Source: CAINFV01 sp964409235 (GTDB taxonomy: Bacteria; Chlamydiota; Chlamydiia; Chlamydiales; FEN-1388). From it: a DNA stretch of 57,568 nt. Both the position numbers and the translations under genes were made by a program. The stretch is taken from positions 1 to 57,568 of the forward strand of contig CAYPCN010000007.1 in assembly GCA_964409235.1 (NCBI GenBank). Direction: 5' to 3'. This document shows, piece after piece, positions 45,059-54,900 of the stretch. Below the pieces are notes generated by a model, which had not been told where the DNA came from, searched no databases, and was given only the letters and a program-made list of their open reading frames with translations. Within the stretch, counting starts at the first letter, position 1, and each line of letters starts with the position of its first letter.

Positions 45059-46267
45059 ATGTGCGGCGCCAGTCGCTTGGTGAGGGCCGTTTGCCCAAAG
45101 GGAATTCTAATCCGCGGTGCGCATGTGGTGAGTTCTGGACGTTCCGTCGTCCGCGACATCAACATTTGTCAGCAGCGGTTTGTCGCACGGCTGCCGCATG
45201 GTGCGACAACTGTGCATGCGGAAGGGCTTTGTGCTACTCCTGGGCTGATCGACCTTCAAATAAACGGCGTGTGCGGCCATGAGTTCGTTGAAGGGGATCT
45301 GGCTGTTGCCAAAGCACAGGAAAGACTACCCATGTATGGCGTTACCTCTTTTCTCCCGACGATGGGCTCTTCTCCGCTTGAAAAATATCGACCTTCAGCT
45401 GTACGGAGTGTGATTGAGAAAGCGAAAAAGAGGGAAGGGGCCGAAGCCCTTGGTTGGCATCTGGAAGGACCTTTTCTGAATCCGAATCAGGCTGGAATTC
45501 ACCACTGCGCGAATATTGTCGACCATCTTGACGAACCTTTCTGGAGGGAGCTCTTTCGTACGCAAGCTATTTCCTTGATAACGCTCGCCCCTGAAATGCC
45601 GTATGCGGGGCGTCTCCTAGACCTTCTGGCCTCGTTGCACATTCCGGCAGCTGTCGGGCACTCGATGGCTGAAGAGAGCGACCTCCTGCTGGCGCGGCAA
45701 AAGGGGGCTCTCTTTGTCTCCCATCTTTTTAATGCGATGCTGCCTTTTCACCACCGTGCTCCAGGCATTGTCGGGGCGGTTCTTGGAGCATCTGCCTTTG
45801 GATGTACGTTAATCTCCGACCTGTATCATGTCTATCCTGAGGCAATACAAATCGCGTATAAATGTCTCCCACGCCGATTAGCTCTTATATCGGATGGAGC
45901 GCCGTTGCTAGGAAGCGCGGAAAAGAAGGGCATGTTTTTGGGGAATCCAATCGAAGCACATGGCGAAAGGGCGCTGACAATGCCTTCCGGAGCTCTTGCA
46001 GGATCGCTTGTCCCGCTTCATGAGCAGATGAAGAGGTTCATGATGGTGACAGGAAGCTCCTTTCCTGAGGTTGTGAGGATGGTGACAGAGGTTCCGGCAT
46101 TGTTCATACGCAAGGATAGGCGCAAGGGAAAGATCGCTGTTGGGTATGATGCCGATTGTGTGCTGTGGGAGAATGTCAATAGCTCGCCGCAGATTGTGGC
46201 GACGCTGTGTAGAGGTACGATAGCGTTTGCACGAGAAGATTTTTGGACAAGAGTTGTACATGAGTGA
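45059..46267 (+). CDS. nagA: N-acetylglucosamine-6-phosphate deacetylase
   Basis: A 402-aa amidohydrolase from ATG 45059 (MCGASRLVRAV), removing acetate from GlcNAc-6-P. Motifs are CATPGLIDLQINGVCGHEF, GWHLEGPFLNPNQAG (metal Glu), AAVGHSMAEESDL, VSHLFNAMLPFHH and the catalytic Asp in LALISDGAPLLGS. The upstream ATG at 44945 would add residues with no family counterpart. The 3' end overlaps waaA. Confidence 0.9.
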   Translation: MCGASRLVRAVCPKGILIRGAHVVSSGRSVVRDINICQQRFVARLPHGATTVHAEGLCATPGLIDLQINGVCGHEFVEGDLAVAKAQERLPMYGVTSFLPTMGSSPLEKYRPSAVRSVIEKAKKREGAEALGWHLEGPFLNPNQAGIHHCANIVDHLDEPFWRELFRTQAISLITLAPEMPYAGRLLDLLASLHIPAAVGHSMAEESDLLLARQKGALFVSHLFNAMLPFHHRAPGIVGAVLGASAFGCTLISDLYHVYPEAIQIAYKCLPRRLALISDGAPLLGSAEKKGMFLGNPIEAHGERALTMPSGALAGSLVPLHEQMKRFMMVTGSSFPEVVRMVTEVPALFIRKDRRKGKIAVGYDADCVLWENVNSSPQIVATLCRGTIAFAREDFWTRVVHE

Positions 46268-47612
46268 GAAGCGCGTCTCTGCGTGTGTTCGTAGCACGTT
46301 ATTATTGGTGTATAGGGTCTTGTATATCTGCGCATTGCTTATTGTTTTTCCCATGCTTCTCTGGAACCGATTTGTTCGAGGCAAGAGAGAGCATATTCGG
46401 CGCCGTCTCTTCCCTCGCATTCGGTTCCCGCTGCCAGGAACGGGTCCCATCGTTTGGGTTCATGCGGTGTCCGTGGGAGAGGTATATGCGGTTGCTCCTC
46501 TTGTCCATGCACTTGTTCAGGCAAATCCGATGGTACGTGTTGTGGTGTCGACGATCACGCAGACCGGGCATGAAGCAGCGAAAAAGGCGATTGCTGAAGC
46601 CAAGGCGTATGTGTTTTTGCCGCTCGATATTACAACGTCTATTCGACGGGCATTCTGCCTGGGCGTCCCCTCACTTGTGATCTTTTCGGAAGGGGATGTA
46701 TGGCCGCTTTTTGCGCATGAGGCTAAGAAGAGGGGAGCTATCACGGCGATCATCAACGGGAAGATGTCAGGTCGGACAGCTGATCGATTCAGCAGAGTGC
46801 GGTTGCTTGGACGGTGGTTGTATTCGTTCATCGACATCTTCTGTGTGCAAAATCAGACATTTTATGATCGATTCCTCTCTCTTGGGGTGCCGAAGGAGTC
46901 ATTGCATGTGACCGGCAATACCAAGGCGGATGTCTCGTTCCCTTTGCTGTCGCCGTTGGAAAAAGCTGCATTTCGAGTTTCGCTTGGGCTGGGCGAACAG
47001 GATCGCCTTCTCGTCCTTGCGTCGACCCATGCTCCTGAAGAAGAGGAGCTGCTGGTTCGGCTGCTGCCGCTCCTCCATCGGCGTTTAGAGTGGAAGATAG
47101 CGGTTGTCCCCCGTCATCCAGAACGGTTTTCAGAAGTGTTTCGAATAGCGAAGATGAACGATGCTAACGCCACTCTTTTATCAACATACCGTGGTACGGA
47201 TCCATGGAAGATCATCGTGATCGATGCCCTTGGTCTGCTGACGAAGGTGTATCAATTGGCGACCATGGCTGTTGTGTGCGGTAGCTTTACCGATCGAGTT
47301 GGAGGCCACAATATCCTAGAGCCGGCCGTTGTTGGAATTCCAGTGATCGTTGGTCCTTATATGCATTCTCAACCCACCTTGTTTCAATCCGCGAAAGGAG
47401 ATGGTGCCATCCTCCAAGTGTCGTATGACACTGTGGCGGATACTGTGGAGCGACTGCTTCTGGATGATGGTTTGTACAACAAGGCGGCAACGCACGCTTT
47501 TCTCTGGGCCGACTCCCTTCGAGGGGCCACGGCTCGGACAGCGAGCATTTTGCTCGCTGCTCTTGAAAAATTAGGCGTTCCTCCCTTGTCGGAAAATCAG
47601 GACGTACACTAG
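46260..47612 (+). CDS. waaA: 3-deoxy-D-manno-octulosonic acid transferase (Kdo transferase)
   Basis: A 450-aa GT30 enzyme with an N-terminal membrane anchor (STLLLVYRVLYICALLIVFPMLLW). It shows GPIVWVHAVSVGEVYAVAPL (catalytic Glu region), FSEGDVWPLF, VTGNTKADV and VGGHNILEPAVVGIPVIVGP. It adds Kdo residues to lipid A on the cytoplasmic face; chlamydial homologues are multifunctional and define the genus-specific epitope. The start overlaps the nagA stop by 8 bases. Confidence 0.94.
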   Translation: MSEKRVSACVRSTLLLVYRVLYICALLIVFPMLLWNRFVRGKREHIRRRLFPRIRFPLPGTGPIVWVHAVSVGEVYAVAPLVHALVQANPMVRVVVSTITQTGHEAAKKAIAEAKAYVFLPLDITTSIRRAFCLGVPSLVIFSEGDVWPLFAHEAKKRGAITAIINGKMSGRTADRFSRVRLLGRWLYSFIDIFCVQNQTFYDRFLSLGVPKESLHVTGNTKADVSFPLLSPLEKAAFRVSLGLGEQDRLLVLASTHAPEEEELLVRLLPLLHRRLEWKIAVVPRHPERFSEVFRIAKMNDANATLLSTYRGTDPWKIIVIDALGLLTKVYQLATMAVVCGSFTDRVGGHNILEPAVVGIPVIVGPYMHSQPTLFQSAKGDGAILQVSYDTVADTVERLLLDDGLYNKAATHAFLWADSLRGATARTASILLAALEKLGVPPLSENQDVH

Positions 47613-47637
47613 CATGTGATGGCGTTTCCATTCCTAT

Positions 47638-47712
47638 TGGGGTGTCGCCAAGCGGTAAGGCAGTGGTTTTTGGTACCACCATGCGGAGGTTCGAATCCTT
47701 CCACCCCAACCA
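47638..47712 (+). tRNA. tRNA-Gln (anticodon TTG)
   Basis: A 75-nt cloverleaf: acceptor TGGGGTG pairing with CCACCCCA, D-loop GCCAAGCGGTAAGGC, anticodon stem GTGGT/ACCAC with loop TTTTGGT (anticodon TTG), T-arm with GGTTCGAATCC, and an encoded CCA end. It reads Gln CAA (and CAG by wobble). It lies 25 bp after waaA. No other tRNA was found in the window. Confidence 0.97.
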
Positions 47713-47886
47713 TTTCTTTCGTCGTGTTGTGCACGTTTCGAATCAGCACCAAGCAACCACCACAGCCAAAAAGATTGCGTTGTCCACAATCCATTTGAAA
47801 AAAAGTATTTCTTTTACTACATGAAGAGAATCAATGATTGTCTATGGGCAATCATTTTTATGCACCAATAGCCGTATGAGGTTTCT

Positions 47887-48264
47887 ATGAGCATTCGCCA
47901 TGTACTTGTCTCGGCCCTTGTTCTTTTTCCTATATTTGCCTTTCCTGGAATCTCGGGCAAATACGTGTTTAAAGGTGTGGATCGAAATGGAGATTCGTAT
48001 AAGGGGAAAGCGACAATCGTCAAAGGAAAGAAGGGAGTGTATAACGTGCGTTGGGTATATTCCGATGGCTCATTTGATGTTGGCACAGGCGTGGTCAAGG
48101 GAGATCATATTTCTTTTGTGTTTACGAGTGTCGTTGACTCTAGCTACGGTCCCTATGGCGTGATTTCGTATAAAATCGACGACCATATTTTCAAAGGAAA
48201 GTATGCTTTTTTTGCTGAGAAAGGAGTAGGTCGAGAAAAGATGAAAAAAGTTGGCAAGCACTAA
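47887..48264 (+). CDS. Small secreted beta-rich protein
   Basis: A 125-aa protein with a signal peptide (MSIRHVLVSALVLFPIFAFPGISG). Alternating short strands follow (SYKGKATIVKGKKGVYNVRWVYSDGSFDVGTGVVKGDHISFVF), suggesting a compact beta-barrel such as lipocalin-like or METE-type domains. It is basic (C-terminus MKKVGKH). No family was named. It could be a periplasmic binding or inhibitor protein. Confidence 0.65.
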   Translation: MSIRHVLVSALVLFPIFAFPGISGKYVFKGVDRNGDSYKGKATIVKGKKGVYNVRWVYSDGSFDVGTGVVKGDHISFVFTSVVDSSYGPYGVISYKIDDHIFKGKYAFFAEKGVGREKMKKVGKH

Positions 48265-48302
48265 GTAACGTTATGTTTCGGCGTATACCCTGAGAAACGA
48301 CC

Positions 48303-49010
48303 ATGTCATATGTGGATATTTCCTTTGTTTCCATTGTCGTTTTATCGCTTGTGCACATGGTTGCCGAACGAGTCCGAACGCATATACTTCTTCCTCAAGG
48401 GCCGTTCCTTTCTGTCGGTGGAGGCGTTGCCATAGCGTATGTTTTTATTGATTTGCTTCCCAAGTTGGGTGCTAGCAACCGTATAGTAGAGCGGACGCTG
48501 ACCGGCTGGTTGCCGTATGTCGAACGACATGTTTTTGTGATTGCGCTGCTGGGATTTTTATTATTTTTCTGCATTGACAGGGTTCCATCAGGCTGGATTA
48601 AGCAGAAGCGATTCTTTTTCTCTCTTGGTTCTTATGCGCTCTTTAATTTTCTCGTGGGATATGCAGTTGCGAGCGATGGCAATCCAGAAGTACAACCCCT
48701 TCTTCTTTTTACCATCGCCATGGCCCTTCATTATTGTACAAATGACTATACGCTGTGCGAGGGGCATGGCGAAGAGTATCGGACAATAGGGCGATGGGCC
48801 TTAATTGCGAGCCTAGTTTTGGGATGGATCTGTGGACGGACCATTCAGGTGTCCGAAACAGCCATTGCGTTGATCAACGCCTTCATTGGCGGGGGCGTGA
48901 TCATGAACGTGGTGCGGCATGAACTTCCAAAGGGAAAAACGAACGATGTAGGAGCCTTCGTGCTTTCGTCTGCTCTCTATACCGCCATCCTTCTTCGCGT
49001 TGGCGGGTAG
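48303..49010 (+). CDS. Polytopic membrane protein, weakly ZIP-transporter-like
   Basis: A 235-aa protein with seven or so hydrophobic segments. Early FLSVGGGVAIAYVFIDLLPKL and late LINAFIGGGVIMNVVRHELP are reminiscent of ZIP metal-ion transporters (TM I-II and the AF..GG.I...v.hELP segment). The usual ZIP metal-binding HNFxDG is not evident. A hydrophilic loop (HYCTNDYTLCEGHGEEY) has His, Cys and Asp/Glu that could bind metal. A transport role is inference. Confidence 0.6.
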   Translation: MSYVDISFVSIVVLSLVHMVAERVRTHILLPQGPFLSVGGGVAIAYVFIDLLPKLGASNRIVERTLTGWLPYVERHVFVIALLGFLLFFCIDRVPSGWIKQKRFFFSLGSYALFNFLVGYAVASDGNPEVQPLLLFTIAMALHYCTNDYTLCEGHGEEYRTIGRWALIASLVLGWICGRTIQVSETAIALINAFIGGGVIMNVVRHELPKGKTNDVGAFVLSSALYTAILLRVGG

Positions 49011-49092
49011 AAAGTGTAGGCGAGAGAAGGCTCTGTAAGGAAGCGATTCTGTAGAGCATTGGTAGCACCTTGGATTGAAAGAGGCGTTTAGC

Positions 49093-51480
49093 ATGGACAA
49101 TTTAGAAGGATCTGTCCCTGTTTCGGGTTGGCTGACAGGAATGTGGAGCTTTGCACAAAGGGCAGCGCCATACCAACCGAAGCAGGAACAGATCAAGGCT
49201 CTGGCAGAAAGTATTCTTCGGGCCTCTTCTGCTGCCCACATACCGCCGCAGGAGCAACTTCTTGCATCAATCAAAGCTCTGCAAGATGAAATCAAACCTT
49301 TTGAGGACGCCCAGCGCCTCGATTTCACCAGCCGCTGCACCAATCTCGTGGGGATAACAGAGATATCGCCTGCGCGTTATTCTGAACTCCAGAAAATATT
49401 TGTTAATTACCTCGCTCTTTGTGAAGCAGAAATAGGACGGCTTGTGGCGCAGCGAGAGTTCTCTTCTGCCATAGCCATGTTGCAGGCTCTCAAGCCAATA
49501 GTTCCAGACCCCACTGCCATTTGCATGCGCATAGCTCGGGCCTATGAATTACAAGGGGATCACCTACGTGCGATCGCCGAATATGAATCCGTGGCAACAG
49601 CTCTTTCTCAGGAAGTCCCTCAGCAGCGCACATCTCTGGCGTCTTGCTGGGCAGCTATCGGACAAAATTTTCTGGCTTTAAACGATATCCCCAAGGCATA
49701 TGCTAGTTTTTGTTCAGCAGTCAATGCAGACTACTCCGTCAGCTCCCACCACTATGACCTTATCGCTCTTCTGCTGCATCCTATGCTTCTGCAAGAGGGT
49801 GGATTCGAATATATTATTTCGTACGTCAACTCGTTGCTTGATGCCGTCAAAACTGGGGACTATTCCTTTCCCACGGATGTCTTCCAATTTTTAATTCGCT
49901 CTTTACAGCAAAAATATGAGGAGACGGGCATCAGTGAATTTCAAGGAATCGCCGCGAGAACTCTGCGCAGAGTAGGCGAGATTCTCATACACCAAAAAAA
50001 ACTGGAGCTTGCCTTAGACATCGCCCGATTTTCATTTTCTACACTTCGCTTCCCTGATTCACACCCCCTCCACGAGATGGACAAAACCATCTCAGAACGA
50101 AGTGCGCAACATCCCCTGCAAACTTTAGGCGCCTATTTTAGTTCCCTTGGCAGCACTGAAGTGAAGGGAGGAGTGATACGGGCAAGGAGTCGTATTGTTG
50201 ATGGAGAACAAAGAATTGTCGTTGATTGTAAGCTCACCCATGTAGCGCGGGCCGCTGTGCAGCAACGATTGGCGCTATTTGAGCAGCATGCTAGCCAAAT
50301 CCAAGGAATAACAATTAGCGACGGTTCCTATACGTATCGACGGGTGCTAGCTGATGGCACGTTCAGCGATGATCCACAGGCTGGATACAGTATGGGCATG
50401 GCAAAGAGAATTCTCTTTCCAGGTATCGGCTCGATTACGATAGGCGCCGACCCTCGCTATGGGGCCGTCTATAATCGCATTGAAGTAGAAATGGCGGGAG
50501 GGCTTCCACCCGGAGAAGGGCTGAGGGCTTTGCTCTACATGTTTTCGTATATTGGCTTGCCAAGCGTTCTAACAGCACAAAGTGCTTGGGATGATCGGAA
50601 ACTACAGATTTTTCAGATTTTCCATACGTTTTTTCCGCAACACGCATTTGAACTAGAGCGAGATCATGCTTTCGTAGAGATGACGTGTAACTCTCTCCTT
50701 GCAACAATGATTACAAAAGTTCCGGCATCGAAAGCGCTTTTTGAAAAATATCTTTCAGGCGGACGCATGGAAAAGCAAGAAATCCTTCCTGGTTGCCCCA
50801 CATGGCATATTACCGACTTAGCAGAACAAATGCGAGCTGCAGGCGCATGGGGATTTATGTCCGGAATCGGCTTGCCAGGAGGTTCGATCGAAGAAGATGC
50901 TGCGAGGGCGTGCCTGATGCTTCAAAATGGAGTTTTATCAACGCAGTGCCGTTTCGATGCAGGCCTCATTGTCCCAGGAGCCAGTGCAAAGGAAGACCAC
51001 ATGAAGGGCTCGGCTGACTGCGTTTTCACAAGACTTGTCACACCTAGCGTTTCCACAAAGCCAATATCGGTCATCCCGCTCTCAGGCACTATTCAAGTTC
51101 TATATGATCTGAGCCTTAGTAACCGTGGAGGATATGCCTATCTACAAGATGAATATGGAGTTCGCAATCCCTTGGACCCAGAAGGAGATAAATACCGAAC
51201 GCGCCCCAGCGTCATTACTACCGCCCAAGAGGTTGGAAGCGCCGGCTACGAGGGAAATGAATTTATGTTTAAATTTGCGATCATGCCAAGCTTCATAACG
51301 AGTTTAGTGGTTGCATCCAAAGCAGATGAGGAGATACTCATCAGAAAACTCAATGAGAAAGGAATGATTGTTGAACGCGCAGGACGGTTGTACATCAAAA
51401 CTCGCTTTATAGAACGGCCTATTGACGAATTCATTCACATTTCAAGCCATTTTACACAACATATGTGGAGGCACCAATAA
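49093..51480 (+). CDS. Large TPR-like hypothetical, candidate effector
   Basis: A 795-aa protein from ATG 49093 (AAAGAGG upstream; an ATG at 49075 would add six residues). No signal peptide. Residues ~100-320 contain TPR-like helical pairs (ICMRIARAYELQGDHLRAIAEYESV, LASCWAAIGQNFLALNDIPKAYASFCSAV). The C-terminal ~170 residues have KGSADCVFTRLVT, VLYDLSLSNRGGYAYLQDEYGVRNP and EGNEFMFKFAI, a pattern I associate with a recurrent but poorly described module, possibly of ADP-ribosyltransferase type (low confidence). It is tightly coupled to a 117-aa gene, as effector-partner pairs often are. Confidence 0.6.
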   Translation: MDNLEGSVPVSGWLTGMWSFAQRAAPYQPKQEQIKALAESILRASSAAHIPPQEQLLASIKALQDEIKPFEDAQRLDFTSRCTNLVGITEISPARYSELQKIFVNYLALCEAEIGRLVAQREFSSAIAMLQALKPIVPDPTAICMRIARAYELQGDHLRAIAEYESVATALSQEVPQQRTSLASCWAAIGQNFLALNDIPKAYASFCSAVNADYSVSSHHYDLIALLLHPMLLQEGGFEYIISYVNSLLDAVKTGDYSFPTDVFQFLIRSLQQKYEETGISEFQGIAARTLRRVGEILIHQKKLELALDIARFSFSTLRFPDSHPLHEMDKTISERSAQHPLQTLGAYFSSLGSTEVKGGVIRARSRIVDGEQRIVVDCKLTHVARAAVQQRLALFEQHASQIQGITISDGSYTYRRVLADGTFSDDPQAGYSMGMAKRILFPGIGSITIGADPRYGAVYNRIEVEMAGGLPPGEGLRALLYMFSYIGLPSVLTAQSAWDDRKLQIFQIFHTFFPQHAFELERDHAFVEMTCNSLLATMITKVPASKALFEKYLSGGRMEKQEILPGCPTWHITDLAEQMRAAGAWGFMSGIGLPGGSIEEDAARACLMLQNGVLSTQCRFDAGLIVPGASAKEDHMKGSADCVFTRLVTPSVSTKPISVIPLSGTIQVLYDLSLSNRGGYAYLQDEYGVRNPLDPEGDKYRTRPSVITTAQEVGSAGYEGNEFMFKFAIMPSFITSLVVASKADEEILIRKLNEKGMIVERAGRLYIKTRFIERPIDEFIHISSHFTQHMWRHQ

Positions 51481-51481
51481 T

Positions 51482-51835
51482 ATGACAATTGACTTTACGC
51501 TCAACGATGTATACTACGTTGAAACGGAGAGTTCTATGAATCCCGTTGCCATTCGGCCTCATTTTCATGTAGAAGATGGGCGGACAGTTGTCACTTGGAA
51601 TGACACGGCGCGAGGAAAATATTTCCGGATTATCTCTTCGGATCAAAAAATTGACAAAGAATCCCTAAGCAAAGCAGATCACATCGCTTTTGAAACGGAT
51701 AAACATCAAAAGATCTGCCTCCGCCTGCTCACGAAGGAGATTTTTGAAAAAAAGGTGGAAAAAGATGTGGCCGGAGGGGTCAATACCGCTTCGACGGAAA
51801 CGATCCGCAAGTACTATCTAGACACACAATTTTGA
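51482..51835 (+). CDS. Small protein coupled to the large TPR-like gene
   Basis: A 117-aa acidic protein (MTIDFTLNDVYYVETESSM..., ending STETIRKYYLDTQF) beginning one base after the stop of the preceding gene. It has no signal peptide and no membrane span. Mixed strand and helix, with a helical middle rich in Lys/Glu (LTKEIFEKKVEKDV). No family is recognised. Coupling suggests a chaperone, an immunity protein or a subunit for the large protein. Confidence 0.65.
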   Translation: MTIDFTLNDVYYVETESSMNPVAIRPHFHVEDGRTVVTWNDTARGKYFRIISSDQKIDKESLSKADHIAFETDKHQKICLRLLTKEIFEKKVEKDVAGGVNTASTETIRKYYLDTQF

Positions 51836-51916
51836 CTTTTCCTCTACGCCTGCATGCGCAGCGCGGCTTACGAACGTTGGATATGCCAAGAGTGTATAAT
51901 AGGCAGCAACTTCAGA

Positions 51917-54900
51917 TTACAAGAAGTCAAATGACGCAGACATTTTCATCCCCAATGTAATGTAATGCAGAAATCCCTCCTTGGTATCGTATGGATACTC
52001 TGCATCAAGTCCGTAGGGGGTTTCGCAAATATCTAATGCGCAGCTGCATGTATGACAAGCTGGGATACAATACCCCTGGCCGACAGAATTTAATACTATT
52101 CTCCTTGCAGGGAGAGCGGCAGACCCTGTTACCCATTTCAAGAATTGACGAAGCTCCTCATCGGTTGTGGATGGATCGGCGATCCATTCCTTGAGAAAGT
52201 TGGCTTTTTTCACTAACCATTCAGGAGCATCAGATGCCACACTGAGGGACTCTATGACTTTAGCCCGATTCGTTGTTCCTTGAACCGTGCTGCTAAATTC
52301 TACAGGAGCCGTGCCTCGCACCACATCCCATGCTGGACGCTTGGGATGCAGAGCGCAGTATTGCTTCATGCCCCTGGCTATTTCTCGAATGGCATCAAAA
52401 TCTATCTTGCTATCCTGACATAGCTCGTTCAGATAGGCGGAAAACTTGGTTGAGACGAATGACTGCGCCTGAGCAACGAGTGTTTTCAGTACGTCGTTCT
52501 CTTCATCGGTGCGCAAATGGGGTTCTTTTTGGAGAATGGGGAGCACTTGCTCCCTTGAAGTGATTTCGCCTATGAGACTCATTGAGTCCTCGTCATACGA
52601 CGAGATTCGTATGATATGCTGCAATACGGCGATGTTCTCGTCGGTTGCTGTCCATCCCTCCAGAAAGTGCTCCATATCCCTCATTTTTTCTAAGGCGCTC
52701 CATATCGACTCCGGCTCACTTTCTGCAGCAGTCCGCAGAAAGGCATCTTGCATCTTTTGCCGTGTCACATCCTGCAATGGCGTCTCATCAATCTGTTCGC
52801 TTGAAAGCGATAAAGCGGCGGCAAAAAGTCCAGGGTTAAAATGGTCTCCAATGATATATCGCGTTGTATAACACCACATGAACACTGCTCCCATTTGCTG
52901 ATAGATCTGTTCGTGGTCGGCTGCAGGAAACGGTGTATATCGAGTAGTCCCGCCTGCAAAAGAAATGGGTTGCCCTTGCTCGACAATTCCCTGGAACAGA
53001 TCATCGAGATATGTTCTTGAAAGTCCTCCGGCGTCCACTCCTCGTGCTTCAGTCAAGTCATCTAGCCTGAAGCGAACAAATATCTCAGGAAATGCGCGAC
53101 CATTTTTGGACCTCTCTTCGAGGCAGTGCGCCAGTTGTTGCAGATGATACAGAGGAACCTGGCGCGGACTGCGCATGACGGCTGTAATAAAAATATCCGA
53201 GCCTTTGAGCATGTACATTGAAGTGTGCTGCAAAGTCTTGATAAATGCTTCTGAAATCAGATCCCTTTGAGAATCAGAGAGCGCAGCAACTTTTGTGTCA
53301 TTTGCATACACGGAAACGAGCTTTCCGTCTTCACTGATTTGCAATCCAATTTTATTAAGAAGCGTTCCTTGAGATGCTTCATCCTGGATATTAATAGCAA
53401 ATCCATCTTTCAGTTTGGTCGACCATATCCGATACATCTTTTGGGGAGCGCCTAACTCAAGAACCTCAGTTTTTGATTCTCCTTCCAACAGGGTTCGTTG
53501 GTCTTGGATCGCTATAGCCCTGAACGTGATAAGATCTGCGTCATGAAGCCCCAGCTTCTCTTGTTCAATCTGCATCGGCGTTTGTTCTGAAATCAGTTTG
53601 TCTTCAAGCGCTCTCACAATGTTCAGTGCATCTGATAAGCGGCTCTGTTCTCTACCCCTCGTAATGGTTTCGATGTTTCCATCTACCCCGAGGCGTATGC
53701 AAAAAGCATCCTCAGGAACTGCTGTGCTGGAGCCAAATAGATTCGACACCCACCCTGTCAGTATCTTTCTAACAGACCATTCCTCGTATACCCACCGTCG
53801 CAAGACAATCTCTCTTCTATCCGGCGAAATGCGCGCCTCATAAAAAACTCCATTCAATTGAATGCGAAATTTGGATCCCGGCTCTTGCATGCCTTGTAAA
53901 TATTTAGCCACGCTCGAAAGATTATAGCGGTTAAGTATCTGGCGTTGAAGAGCGGGCTGAATGGGCACAGGAGAACGCATCATCTCGTTGATGATGCTCT
54001 CTTCTGTACGCGCATGCATGCGTTCTGCGATCATTGTTTGCACAAGGGTTTTCTCAGGCCAGTCTTCGCCTGAGAATGCTCCTTGCAGATACCGTAGCGT
54101 TGCCACCGGCATCCCCTCTTGGATTTCAATAGATTGGCCTGAATGAAGGCGGCGACGAAGATCTTCCAAATATCCTTCTTCAATGGTTGATACGGCATTC
54201 AGCACATGGCGCACCTTATCTTGTGGCAGTGCCAGCACCTTTGCCATCGTCTCGCTTCGCAAGGACAGCGACTGCAGAGCGGCTTTTAGCTGGGTGCGTT
54301 CCTGAAGATGCTCTCGAAGATACGCTTCCATGTGCTCTCTTTTTGCTGCAACGGAAGGGTCGGCTTGAATGGCGGGATAGCTCGAGAAGAGGCTGACAAG
54401 ATCGTCAATCGCCTGGGACATGTCTGTGCTGAGAGGCCCTCGTTCCTCTGCTTGCTTGTACGTGAAGAGAAAAGTTTCGCATTCCCGTGTGAACGTCGAT
54501 AGCTGACGTCGTGTAGGGGCATCTTTTGATTGTGCGGTTTTTTTGCTTGGTTGTGCCGAAATGGCTCCTTTGCCCTCCGCTTCCCCGCTGCCCCTCTTCA
54601 GTCCACGCCTTCCTATGAATCGTGTTTCGCTAAGAGTCAGAGATGTTTGCTCAATGAGGTCATACATCTTCGTAATAATCTTATTCGTAGTAGACCTATA
54701 GTACTCTTCCTGTTGAGGTGCTAACACCACGAACTCACGACACGTCTTTTCTAAAGTTGACTGGAGTTGCTGCAATACATGTCGCCCTTCGGCTCTCTTT
54801 GTATCTTCTTCTGCCTCGTCAGCAACAACCACAATCAGTTGATTGATCAGGTCGGTGATTCGCGATATCTCATCTCTCAAGGCGGGGTCTAAGCGGGCCA

